A DNA stretch of 64,000 nucleotides from an uncultured Alistipes sp. (GTDB lineage Bacteria; Bacteroidota; Bacteroidia; Bacteroidales; Rikenellaceae), in assembly GCF_949296715.1 (NCBI RefSeq), contig NZ_CASFQD010000013.1:22958-86957 (forward strand), read 5' to 3'. The notes under the pieces were generated by a model. The model made no database searches, was not told where the DNA came from, and was given only the letters and a program-made list of their open reading frames with translations. Below, piece by piece: positions 44,194 through 52,078 of the stretch (positions are counted from its first letter, which is position 1; every line of letters begins with the position of its first letter). The position numbers were made by a program, and so were the translations under genes.

Positions 44194-44847
44194 TCATTTT
44201 GTTTCGCGGCGGTTCTGGTAGTTGATGATGTGCCCCGGGATGATCATCATGACGACGAAGATCGCCGCGAAGATCAGAATCTCGTTGTGCAGCGCGAGGA
44301 AGCCCTCCTGCCCCGGAGCGGCCTGCGACGCAAACCGTGACTTCATCGCGAAGTCGTTGAGGGCGAAGAGTGTCGAGAGCGCCATGCCGAGCAGCCCGCT
44401 GACGGCGTAGACCTTCGAGCGGACGATCAGTCCCGTGGCGGCCGTCCCGATTGCCATCGTGAGTGCGATCATCATGAAGAGGCTCGTGCGGTAGAGCCAT
44501 CCGTGGTAGAGGCAGATCACGAAGGTCGGGATGAGCGCCAGCGAGCAGACGAGCCACAGGGCGTTGACGATGCGGTCGATCTCGGTGCGGGGCTCGGTGC
44601 TCTTTTTCGCGGGGAAAAGGCGCATCAGCACCACGCCGAGCACGGGAATCAGGAACCAGCTCAGCGACCATTCAGGATCGGCACTCTTGATTCGTATAAG
44701 GTAATTGAACAGCGAGATTGCCACGGTGGTGTAACCCCAGACGAGGAACGGGCGTCCGGCGTTGTGCTCGAGCCGTCGGCGCGTGTTGCGGATCATGCGC
44801 GTGATGAGTTCGATGCTCTCCTGCGCGTCGAGTTTTCTCTCTTCCAT
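44194..44847 (-). CDS. Membrane protein of unknown function
   Basis: A 217-residue protein with a cytosolic N terminus (MEERKLDAQESIELITRMIRNTRRRLEHN) and about six hydrophobic segments. The family appears to be a Bacteroidetes-specific one that travels with a small winged-helix regulator; I know no function. It lies 114 bp upstream of the regulator gene. Confidence 0.78.
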   Translation of the reverse strand: MEERKLDAQESIELITRMIRNTRRRLEHNAGRPFLVWGYTTVAISLFNYLIRIKSADPEWSLSWFLIPVLGVVLMRLFPAKKSTEPRTEIDRIVNALWLVCSLALIPTFVICLYHGWLYRTSLFMMIALTMAIGTAATGLIVRSKVYAVSGLLGMALSTLFALNDFAMKSRFASQAAPGQEGFLALHNEILIFAAIFVVMMIIPGHIINYQNRRETK

Positions 44848-44886
44848 TATGCTGTGCGTTTTGCGATTTGTGTGTTGTGTTTGCGG

Positions 44887-45306
44887 TTATTTCCCGTTGC
44901 CGGGTTGCGGTGCGGAGGTCTGCTGCGAAGCGCCGTCCGCAGCCTTCGGGCCGAAATCGTAGCGGAGTTCGAAAAGCATCTCTCTGGCCGGATCGTCGCG
45001 GCGGATGACGAACGAGCCGACCCCTTCGGCCGGAAGACCGTCGTCGCGGCAGTCGAGCCGGTAGTTGCCGTTCTCGTCGTGCAGCACGTAGAGCATGGCC
45101 GAGTCGGCACGGATCGGGCCGAGCTCGATGACCGCCTGCCCGGCGGCGGGTTGCTCCATGCCCTGGCGGCTCAGGTTATCCGCGCCCTGAAGTGTCCAGA
45201 GGACGAGCCCCTGGTCGGAGCGCAGCCCCGTAATCGTGACTTTCGGATTTTCAGCGGCGGCCGCCGCGCCGAGCAGCAGGGCCGCACAGGTCAGTATTCG
45301 TTTCAT
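44887..45306 (-). CDS. DUF2141-family secreted protein
   Basis: A 139-residue protein with a signal peptide (to AAAAA near residue 18). The core shows the family patterns SDQGLVLWTLQG, YVLHDENGNYRLD and GLPAEGVGSFVI. DUF2141 proteins are periplasmic beta-sandwiches of unknown function. The C-terminal tail (Gln, Ser and Pro) is low in complexity. Confidence 0.82.
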   Translation of the reverse strand: MKRILTCAALLLGAAAAAENPKVTITGLRSDQGLVLWTLQGADNLSRQGMEQPAAGQAVIELGPIRADSAMLYVLHDENGNYRLDCRDDGLPAEGVGSFVIRRDDPAREMLFELRYDFGPKAADGASQQTSAPQPGNGK

Positions 45307-45336
45307 GGCGGTGGGGATTGGGTGTCGCGTGTCGGG

Positions 45337-45567
45337 TTATTTGGTCTCTTCCTCTTCGTCGCATCCGACAAGGTGGAAGAGCAGGGGCAGCAGCAGGGCG
45401 AGGCCCCAGCCGCCGGCTACCCATGCGACCCACCAGTAGTGGGGCGACGTCAGGGCATTGACCAGCGTAAGGAATCCGCAGATTACGGCGTAGGTAATGG
45501 CGTTGCGTGCGAAGCGGCGTGCGAATCGCGCACGGCGGTCGTTGCGGGCAGTTTGTATCGTCTCCAT
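45337..45567 (-). CDS. 2TM-domain small membrane protein
   Basis: A 76-residue protein with a basic N terminus and two hydrophobic helices (NAITYAVICGFLTLVNAL and WVAWVAGGWGLALLLPLLFHL), the 2TM-domain pattern, with an acidic tail (CDEEEETK). I chose the start at 45567. It is the first gene of the group ending with the winged-helix regulator; AT-rich DNA (about 45600-45650) contains a degenerate TATATCTG promoter-like element on the minus strand. Confidence 0.8.
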   Translation of the reverse strand: METIQTARNDRRARFARRFARNAITYAVICGFLTLVNALTSPHYWWVAWVAGGWGLALLLPLLFHLVGCDEEEETK

Positions 45568-45856
45568 GATTTTTCGGTTTGTGAGCAAGGCTCGGTTCGT
45601 ATCTCTGATGCAGATATAAAGTAGTTTATTATATAAACCAAATTTTTCGACAGAAAATTTCGACTGGGGGCTGGAACATTGTTTTTTCGTCGGGATGAGG
45701 TGGGGCGGCTCTGCCCGAAACTGGACTTCCGGTTGCAGAATTAGGGAGCGGCCAGCGGTGGCAATAAATACGTAATACATAATAACGCTTGGCGCGTCTC
45801 ATTCTTATGCCCCTTTTGTTTCCCTGCAAGACCAGTTCTCTTTCCGCCGCAAGGCT

Positions 45857-46317
45857 AATCCCCGATTTGGTTCCGATGGCGGGGAAGCGGACGGGCGGCT
45901 GAAAGCGTGAGCGGCGGGGACGGTTTGCTTGCAAACCCGCGAACAGTCGCCCGACGCCGCTTTCAGACGTCCGGACGCCGGCATCGGAATCGGTCGGGTG
46001 GCTTTTGCTGCTTTTCGCCACCGAAAAGCAGGGAAAAAGAAAAAGTCTTTCTGGCGTTTTTCCGAAAAACGCAAAGAGTTTCGGAAGGAAGAGGTGCTTA
46101 CAACCTCTTTTTTCTTTGTACTTTTGGGGCCAAAAGTACCAAAAGCCTCCGCACGTCGTTCTCCGCGGGAGGATACGCCCCGCGGCGCTGCCCGGGGCGC
46201 GCAAGATCGGGGCCTATGCGCCACCCCGTGACTGCCGCGCCGCGCGTCGCATTCTCTTTTTCCGCGTCGAACGAGAGTGCGGAATCGTGGTGCCGCCGCT
46301 GGCGGCAGACAATTATT
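45857..46317 (+). repeat. Structured noncoding repeat, copy 1 of 3
   Basis: The copy begins with AATCCCCGATTTGGTTCCGA and ends after TGCCGCCGCTGGCGGCA. It contains three nested stems: CCGATGGCGG (45873-45882) with CCGGCATCGG (45978-45987, one mismatch), CTGAAAGCG (45899-45907) with CGCTTTCAG (45958-45966), and GGTTTGC (45922-45928) with GCAAACC (45931-45937). Separate hairpins follow at 46008-46031 (CTGCTTTTCG/CGAAAAGCAG), 46118-46139 (GTACTTTTGG/CCAAAAGTAC) and a GCCCCG/CGGGGC stem. The strand is assigned from copy order only. Open frames across it are not credible as genes. Confidence 0.85.
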
Positions 46318-46373
46318 AAATGCGCCCGATGTTCCCAACCGCATATTCCATTTTTATTCTTCTTCTGCATGGT

Positions 46374-46798
46374 GATTCCCGACTTGGTTCCGATGGCGGG
46401 GAAGCGGACGGGCGGCTGGAAGCGCCAGCGGTGGGGACGGTTTGCTTGCAAACCCGCGAACAGTCGCCCGACGCCGCTTTCAGACGACCGGACGCCGCCA
46501 TCGGAATCGGTCGGGTGGCTTTTGCTGCTTTTCGCCACCGAAAAGCAGTTAAGAAGGATTTTTCGGGCGTTTTTCAGAAAACAGATAAAAAAGAGTTTTT
46601 CTGTACTTTTGGGGCCAAAAGTACCAAAATCCTCCGCACGTCGTTCTCCGCGGGAGGATGCACCCCGCGGCGCTGCCCGGGGCGCGCAAGATCAAGCCTA
46701 TGCGCCACCCCGTGACTGCCGCGCCGCGAGCCGCACCCTCTTCTTCCGCGTCGAACGAGAGTGCGGATTGATTGTGCCGCCGCTGGCGGCATTAATAA
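46374..46798 (+). repeat. Structured noncoding repeat, copy 2 of 3
   Basis: This copy has the same order of elements as copy 1. The outer stem is perfect here (CCGATGGCGG at 46390-46399, CCGCCATCGG at 46495-46504). The middle stem has CTGGAAGCG (46416-46424) against CGCTTTCAG (46475-46483), an A-to-G change that keeps a G-U pair in RNA. The CTGCTTTTCG hairpin is at 46525-46548 and the GTACTTTTGG hairpin at 46603-46624. It is shorter than copy 1 because the spacer after the CTGCTTTTCG hairpin is reduced. Confidence 0.85.
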
Positions 46799-46830
46799 TA
46801 AGGGCGCTTAAAAAATTTTTTTCGCGTATT

Positions 46831-47183
46831 AATCCCCGACTTGGTTCCGATGGCGGGGAAGCGGACGGGCGGCTGAAAGCGTGAGCGGCGGGGACGGTTT
46901 GCTTGCAAACCCGCGAAGTCGCCCGACGCCGCTTTCAGACGTCCGGACGCCGCCATCGGGATCGGTCGGGTGGCTTTTGCTGCTTTTCGCCATCGAAAAG
47001 CAGGGAAAAAAGAAAAAGTTTTTCAGAGGTCTTCTCCGAAAGCCGTAAAAAGACTTCGAGAGGCTTTTTGCTGCTTTTCGCCATCGAAAAGCAGAGAAAA
47101 AGAGGAGGAGAGGGTCAAAAACTCATCTCCGCACCGGAAAAAGGTGCGGATCACGGGTGTCGCCAACGGCGGCAAAGGATATT
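46831..47183 (+). repeat. Structured noncoding repeat, copy 3, truncated and rearranged
   Basis: The 5' half matches copies 1 and 2: outer stem CCGATGGCGG (46847-46856) with CCGCCATCGG (46950-46959) and middle stem CTGAAAGCG (46873-46881) with CGCTTTCAG (46930-46938). The CTGCTTTTCG hairpin occurs twice (46980-47003 and 47071-47094) and the GTACTTTTGG and GGCGC-rich 3' part is missing. The end is replaced by a TCCGCACC/GGTGCGGA hairpin (about 47128-47150). Confidence 0.8.
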
Positions 47184-47226
47184 GACAATACAAATTCCGA
47201 TTGTCGGCGGGGTCCCGGCAGAGGAG

Positions 47227-47517
47227 CTACTCCTTTGCCACGACCTCCTGCCACCCGGGGTGACGCTCGATGTAGCGGACGACATACGAACACTCCGGCA
47301 CCACACGCAGCCCCCGCGTGCGTACCTCCTCCAACACGGCCTGCGTGAGTGCCGCGGCGATGCCGCCGCCGCGCAGCTCCTCGGGAACTATCGTGTGGGT
47401 CAGCGCCAGCGCGCCGGGCCGCTCCTCGTATTCGATGTAGGCCCGGTGCCCGTCGATTTCGAAAAAGTAGCGCCGGGCGGCTGCATCGTGCCGCAGGGTG
47501 TAGGGGGTGTTTTTCAT
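47227..47517 (-). CDS. GNAT-like acetyltransferase (YjdJ/NATD1 type)
   Basis: A 96-residue single-domain protein of the small GNAT group. The pattern is ARRYFFEIDGHRAYIEYEE, then LTHTIVPEELRGGGIAAALTQAVLEEVRTRGLRVVPECSYVVRYIERHP; the acetyl-CoA loop is RGGGIA. The Cys in the PECSYV segment is typical of this family. It is divergent from mutY across a 65-bp gap. Confidence 0.92.
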   Translation of the reverse strand: MKNTPYTLRHDAAARRYFFEIDGHRAYIEYEERPGALALTHTIVPEELRGGGIAAALTQAVLEEVRTRGLRVVPECSYVVRYIERHPGWQEVVAKE

Positions 47518-47566
47518 GGGGATGTCGATTTTTTGCGAAGATACTTCAAATTCGGTTCCGTTGTCG

Positions 47567-47574
47567 TACCTTTG
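47567..47574 (+). promoter_or_regulatory. -7 promoter element next to the mutY start
   Basis: TACCTTTG lies 8 bp before the mutY ATG (47583), implying a leaderless or nearly leaderless message. Confidence 0.5.
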
Positions 47575-47582
47575 CCTCCGTC

Positions 47583-48629
47583 ATGGAGGATTTTTCCCGC
47601 ATATTGCTCGACTGGTACGCCCGCTGCGGGCGTGACCTGCCGTGGCGCCGCACGCGCGATCCCTACCGCATCTGGCTCTCGGAGGTCATTCTCCAGCAGA
47701 CGCGCGTGGCGCAGGGGCTGGACTACTACCGGCGCTTCGTCGAGCGCTTCCCCGACGTGCGGGCGCTGGCCGCGGCCTCGGAGGACGAGGTGCTCAAGTT
47801 GTGGCAGGGGCTGGGCTACTACAGCCGGGCCCGTAACCTGCATGCGGCGGCCCGGCAGGTTGTCGCGCAGTTCGGCGGGGTGTTTCCCGCGGAGGTGAGC
47901 GTCGTGCGTTCGCTGCGCGGCGTGGGCGACTATACGGCCGCGGCGATTTGCTCGGCGGCGTGGGATCTGCCCTGCGCCGTCGTCGACGGCAATGTCTACC
48001 GCGTGCTGGCGCGGCTGTTCGATCTGGAGACCCCGATCGACACGGCGGCCGGGAAGCGGGCCTTCGCCGAGCTGGCGCAGCGGCTGCTCGACCGAACCCG
48101 TCCGGGGCTGTACAATCAGGCGATCATGGATTTCGGGGCGCTGCAATGCACCCCCGCACAGCCGCAGTGCGGCGACTGCCCCTTCGGGGATCGGTGCCTG
48201 GCCCGTGCGGCCGGAAGCATTGCCGCACGTCCCGTCAAGCGGGGCCGCGCGCAGACGCGCGACCGCTGGTTCAACTACCTGCACATCACCTGCGGGGAGC
48301 GGACGGTGCTGTGCCGCCGCGGCGCGGGCGACATCTGGCAGGGGCTCTACGAGTTCCCGATGGTGGAGACCCCCGCCGCCGCGGAGTTCGACTGCCTGAC
48401 CGCGACGGAGCCGTTCCGGCGCTGGGTCGGGCCGTCGTGGCACCTGGTGCGGAGCGTCCGCATGCCGCGCCACCAGCTTTCGCACCAGACCCTCCATGCG
48501 GTCTTTCACCGGATCGAGGTCCCGGCGCTGACGCCCGATGCGGCCGCGGCCACCGTGCCGGCGTCGGCACTCGGCGAATATGCCGTGCCGCGCCTGCTCG
48601 ACCGCTACCTGATGAGCTGCCAGATGTAG
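47583..48629 (+). CDS. mutY: A/G-specific adenine glycosylase
   Basis: A 348-residue DNA repair enzyme; the start at 47583 (MEDFSRILLDWYARCGRDLPWR) matches the family, while the longer frame lacks similarity. The helix-hairpin-helix region is LRGVGDYTAAAICS, followed by the catalytic-Asp region (PCAVVDGNVYRVLARLF). The [4Fe-4S] cluster motif is CTPAQPQC, GDC then PFGDRC (CX6CX2CX5C). A C-terminal NUDIX-like domain (about 230-345) reads 8-oxoG. It removes A opposite 8-oxoG. Its 3' end overlaps the antiporter gene by 25 bp, convergently. Confidence 0.96.
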   Translation: MEDFSRILLDWYARCGRDLPWRRTRDPYRIWLSEVILQQTRVAQGLDYYRRFVERFPDVRALAAASEDEVLKLWQGLGYYSRARNLHAAARQVVAQFGGVFPAEVSVVRSLRGVGDYTAAAICSAAWDLPCAVVDGNVYRVLARLFDLETPIDTAAGKRAFAELAQRLLDRTRPGLYNQAIMDFGALQCTPAQPQCGDCPFGDRCLARAAGSIAARPVKRGRAQTRDRWFNYLHITCGERTVLCRRGAGDIWQGLYEFPMVETPAAAEFDCLTATEPFRRWVGPSWHLVRSVRMPRHQLSHQTLHAVFHRIEVPALTPDAAAATVPASALGEYAVPRLLDRYLMSCQM

Positions 48630-49555
48630 AGGGCGTAGATCACAAGGAAGATCACCCCTTCCCAGCGGTCCACGGCCTTGCGGCGGAACGTGAAGGCCGT
48701 CAGGAAGAGGAGCAGCGACGTGAGGATCACCACCGCGAGGTCGGTCGTCGTGATGCCGCCCATGGTCAGCGGATTGATCGTGGCGCTCAAACCCAGAATC
48801 AGCAGGATGTTGGCGATGTTCGAGCCGATGACGTTGCCCAGCGCCATGTCGGCCTTGCCCTTGATGAGCGAGACAACCGATGAGGCCAGCTCGGGCAGCG
48901 ACGTGCCGCCCGCCACGAGCGTGATGGCGATGACCGATTCGCTGACGCCCAGCTGCCGGGCGAGCGCCGTGGCGCTGTCGAGGAAGAGCTCGCCGCCGAA
49001 GACCAGCCCGGCCAGGCCGCCGACGATCATCACCGCAGCGAGCCATGCCGCCATCGGGGCCTTTGCGCCCTCGGCCGGTGCCTCCTCGGTGCGGCCTGCG
49101 GCGCGGATCGTATACCACATCAGCGCGATGTAGAGTATGAGCATCAGGATGCCGTCGCCTCGGCCCAGCCGGTCGGTCGGGCCGAGGTGCAGCAGGGCGT
49201 CCGACGCCAGTACGAAGAGCAGCAGCGAGACGGCCATGCCGATCGGGATGTCGCGGCGGATGGTGCTGCGCGTGAGGGGCAGCGGGCGGATCAGGGCGCA
49301 GATGCCCAGGATGACGAAGACGTTGAAGATGTTCGAACCGACGATGTTGCCGATCGCCACGTCGCTCTTGCCGGCAATGGCCGAGAGGACGGAGACCACC
49401 AGTTCGGGGGTCGAGGTGCCGACGGCGACGATCGTCAGTCCGATGATGAATTCCGGAACGCGCAGCCGCTGAGCCACGGCCGCGGAGCCGTCCGTCAGAA
49501 AGTTCGCGCCGGCGAGGATCAGCCCCAGGCCGACGATAAGCAGCAGAATATCCAT
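48605..49555 (-). CDS. CaCA-family calcium/sodium antiporter (YrbG-like)
   Basis: A 316-residue membrane protein with ten helices and the duplicated family motif: IVAVGTSTPELVVSV in the first half and LVAGGTSLPELASSVVS in the second, each with the conserved Glu. GSNIFNVFVILGI and GSNIANILLILGL complete the pair. It exchanges calcium for sodium or protons across the inner membrane. It is followed upstream by zupT in the same direction after 34 bp, so the two may share a transcript. Confidence 0.93.
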   Translation of the reverse strand: MDILLLIVGLGLILAGANFLTDGSAAVAQRLRVPEFIIGLTIVAVGTSTPELVVSVLSAIAGKSDVAIGNIVGSNIFNVFVILGICALIRPLPLTRSTIRRDIPIGMAVSLLLFVLASDALLHLGPTDRLGRGDGILMLILYIALMWYTIRAAGRTEEAPAEGAKAPMAAWLAAVMIVGGLAGLVFGGELFLDSATALARQLGVSESVIAITLVAGGTSLPELASSVVSLIKGKADMALGNVIGSNIANILLILGLSATINPLTMGGITTTDLAVVILTSLLLFLTAFTFRRKAVDRWEGVIFLVIYALYIWQLIR

Positions 49556-49589
49556 TGTGTTACAGTGTTTTTTGGGGTTTTCGGAAGGT

Positions 49590-50390
49590 TTATGCGAGCA
49601 GCAGCAGGCTGACGGCCATCAGGGCCATGCCGGCCACGACGCCGTAGATCGACGTGTGGGCCTCGCCGTACTCGCGGGCCGCGGGCAGCAGTTCGTCGAT
49701 CGAGATGAAGACCATGATGCCGGCCACGGCGGCGAGGATGCAGCCCATGAGCGTCGGCGTCATGAAGGGCATGAGCACGAGGTAGGCGAGCAGCGCCCCC
49801 ACGGGCTCGGCGAGTCCCGAGAGCAGCGACAGCAGGAAGGCCTTGCGGCGGCTACCCGTGGCGTAGTAGACCGGCACCGAGACGGCGATGCCCTCGGGGA
49901 TGTTGTGGATGGCGATGGCCACGGCGATGGCCGCGCCGAGCGTCACGTCGTCGACGGCCGAGGCGAAGGTGGCGATACCCTCGGGGAAGTTGTGGATGCC
50001 GATGGCCAGCGCCGTCAGCAGCCCCATGCGCATGAGCTTCGTATTGCGTGGGCGCGCCTCCATCTCCTCGACGCTGTGTGCCTCGTGGGGGTTTTCGACC
50101 GAGGGGACGAGGCGGTCGATGATGCCGATGAGCAGGATGCCCGCAAAGAAGCTCGCCACGGTGACGGCGCCGCCCGCCTGCTGCCCCCACTCGGCGGCGA
50201 GCGTGGCGTTGGCCTGCTGGAAGAGCTCGACGAACGAGACGTAGACCATCACGCCGCCCGACAGGCCGAGCGAGAACGACAGCAACCGCTTGTTGGTGCG
50301 GTGGGCGAAGAAGGCGATGGCGCTGCCGATGCCCGTCGCCAGTCCGGCGCCGAGCGTGAGCAGCAGGGGTATGAGAATCTTCTGTTCCAT
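49590..50390 (-). CDS. zupT: ZIP-family divalent metal transporter
   Basis: A 266-residue transporter; the start at 50390 (MEQKILIPLLLTLGAGLATGIG) fits the family. It has about eight helices and the two metal-site motifs IHNFPEG (near residue 165) and IHNIPEG (near 194). It imports zinc or related divalent metals. A TATCTTTG element on the minus strand (50459-50466) is the likely promoter, about 70 bp upstream. Confidence 0.95.
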   Translation of the reverse strand: MEQKILIPLLLTLGAGLATGIGSAIAFFAHRTNKRLLSFSLGLSGGVMVYVSFVELFQQANATLAAEWGQQAGGAVTVASFFAGILLIGIIDRLVPSVENPHEAHSVEEMEARPRNTKLMRMGLLTALAIGIHNFPEGIATFASAVDDVTLGAAIAVAIAIHNIPEGIAVSVPVYYATGSRRKAFLLSLLSGLAEPVGALLAYLVLMPFMTPTLMGCILAAVAGIMVFISIDELLPAAREYGEAHTSIYGVVAGMALMAVSLLLLA

Positions 50391-50458
50391 AAATACCGGT
50401 GTTTCGCATGGGACGGGGCGGCCGCTCGCCGGCGCCGCTGCCGTCCGCCGTTTGCGGG

Positions 50459-50466
50459 CAAAGATA
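50459..50466 (-). promoter_or_regulatory. -7 promoter element of zupT
   Basis: The minus strand reads TATCTTTG. It faces away from the pyr promoter that lies 120 bp further along. Confidence 0.6.
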
Positions 50467-50586
50467 GTGTTTTTCGCGGGAAACACACTCCCCCGAATGC
50501 GGGTATTTGTTGTCGGGAGGTCGGGGTGTGCGGAGCTGCTGCCGGGAGGCGGCGGCCCGGGCGGGAAAAATTTTTCCGACCAAAGG

Positions 50587-50618
50587 TTTGCACGCTCCGC
50601 GAAAAAGCCTTACCTTTG
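50587..50618 (+). promoter_or_regulatory. Promoter of the pyr operon
   Basis: TTTG (50587-50590) and TACCTTTG (50611-50618) are separated by 20 bp, a full match to the Bacteroidetes TTTG-N19-21-TAnnTTTG promoter. Transcription should start near 50624, about 20 bp before the leader frame. Confidence 0.8.
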
Positions 50619-50644
50619 TAGACAATTATAGCGACCCGCATCCT

Positions 50645-50752
50645 ATGAATTGCAACCACGACATCTCCACGGCGCAGGTTTTCCGGCAGCACGTCCATTG
50701 GTCGGGGTTTCAGTCTCCGGTGGATACGGGCATTGTTGTCTTATTAGGGTAA
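50645..50752 (+). CDS. Putative pyr leader peptide, 35 residues
   Basis: This frame begins 26 bp after the promoter (MNCNHDISTAQVF) and ends with GIVVLLG and TAA. The stop codon (50750-50752) lies inside the 5' arm of the terminator. No amino acid is strongly over-represented, though three His and three Gln are present. It is read as a leader whose translation would block the terminator, as in the pyrBI leader of enteric bacteria. Translation is not proven. Confidence 0.5.
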   Translation: MNCNHDISTAQVFRQHVHWSGFQSPVDTGIVVLLG

Positions 50753-50778
50753 CTGTTTTTCAGTTGCCCTATTTTTTT
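50746..50778 (+). terminator. Intrinsic terminator/attenuator before pyrC
   Basis: AGGGTAACTG (50746-50755) and CAGTTGCCCT (50761-50770) pair with one G-U, around a T5 loop, and are followed by ATTTTTTT. The hairpin lies 19 bp before pyrC and overlaps the end of the leader frame. A T-rich run (TTGTTGTCTTATTA) just before it could cause UTP-dependent pausing. Confidence 0.85.
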
Positions 50779-50797
50779 GCGCTCCGGCGCCTGAACT

Positions 50798-52078
50798 ATG
50801 AGAACCGTTTACACCGAAGCCCAAATCTATCGCGGCGGCCGCTTCGAAGAGGGCCCGCTGGCCGTCGAGCAGGGACGCATCGTCCCCTTCGGCACGCCGC
50901 GCGACGACGACCGTGTCGTCAGCCTGCGGGGATTGTGGATTGTTCCCGGGCTTGTGGACGTGCATGTGCACCTGCGCGAGCCGGGATTCCCGCAGAAGGA
51001 GACCATCGCCACCGGCACCGCCGCCGCCGCACGCGGAGGCTACACCGCGGTCTGCTCCATGCCCAACCTCAATCCGGCACCCGATTCCCCGGAGACGCTG
51101 CGCGTGCAGACCGACCTGATCCGCCGCGACGCCGTGGTGCGCGTGCTGCCCTACGGCTGCATCACGAAAGGACAGCGCGGCTGCGGCACCCTGGCCGACC
51201 TGGAGGCGCTGGCACCCGAGGTCGTCGGCTTCTCGGACGACGGGCGCGGCGTGCAGTCCGCCGAACTCATGGAGGAGGCGATGCGCCGCGCCGCGGCCCT
51301 TCACAAGCCGATCGTGGCCCACTGCGAGGTCGACGAGCTGCTGCACGGCGGCTACATCCACGACGGCGTCTACTGCCGCGAACACGGCCACCGCGGCATC
51401 TCGTCCGAGAGCGAGTGGCGGCAGGTCGAACGCGACATCGAGCTGGCGGCCCGCACCGGGTGTCAGTACCACGTCTGCCACGTCTCGACGCGGGAGAGCG
51501 TTGAGCTGGTGCGGCAGGCCCGGGCACGGGGATTGCGCGTGAGCTGCGAGACGGCGCCGCACTACCTGCTGCTCTGCGACGAGGAGCTGCGCGAGGAGGG
51601 GCGCTTCAAGATGAATCCGCCGATCCGCAGCCGCGAGGACCGCGCGGCGCTCATCGCCGGCATTCAGGACGGCACGATCGAGGTCGTCGCCACGGACCAT
51701 GCGCCCCACACGGCCGGGGAGAAGCTGCGCGGCCTGGCCCGCAGCGCCATGGGCATCGTGGGGCTCGAGTGCGCCTTCCCGCTGCTCTACGAGTACCTTG
51801 TGCGGCGGGGCGTCATCACGCTCGAACGCCTCGTGGAGCTCATGTCGGAGAATCCGCGCCGGCTCTTCGGCCTGGGCGGCGGACGGCTCGACGGGGGCGA
51901 TGCGGCCGACTTCACGGTGCTCGACCTCGATGCGGCCTGGGAGATCGAGCCGGCGGCCTTCCGCTCGAAGGGGCGCGCCACGCCCTTTGCCGCGTGGCCC
52001 GTGCACGGACGCGCCGTGCTCACGGTCGTGGACGGACGGCCGGTTTACGAAGACGAAACGATGAAAACCATTCGATAA
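50798..52078 (+). CDS. pyrC: Dihydroorotase (class I)
   Basis: A 426-residue amidohydrolase closing carbamoyl-aspartate to dihydroorotate. The metal motif is DVHVHLREPG near residue 53; conserved GGYTAVCSMPN, VGFSDDG, HCEVDE and ATDHAPH follow, the last holding the catalytic Asp. This is the first gene of the UMP cluster, behind the attenuator. Its stop overlaps the carA start by 1 bp (TAATG), indicating coupled translation. Confidence 0.96.
   Translation: MRTVYTEAQIYRGGRFEEGPLAVEQGRIVPFGTPRDDDRVVSLRGLWIVPGLVDVHVHLREPGFPQKETIATGTAAAARGGYTAVCSMPNLNPAPDSPETLRVQTDLIRRDAVVRVLPYGCITKGQRGCGTLADLEALAPEVVGFSDDGRGVQSAELMEEAMRRAAALHKPIVAHCEVDELLHGGYIHDGVYCREHGHRGISSESEWRQVERDIELAARTGCQYHVCHVSTRESVELVRQARARGLRVSCETAPHYLLLCDEELREEGRFKMNPPIRSREDRAALIAGIQDGTIEVVATDHAPHTAGEKLRGLARSAMGIVGLECAFPLLYEYLVRRGVITLERLVELMSENPRRLFGLGGGRLDGGDAADFTVLDLDAAWEIEPAAFRSKGRATPFAAWPVHGRAVLTVVDGRPVYEDETMKTIR

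Noticed and set aside
45907..46884. A 325-codon open frame and several shorter ones through the structured repeats
   Set aside because: They follow the repeat structure, run through hairpins, have very basic, repetitive products and no start context. They are products of the repeat, not genes.
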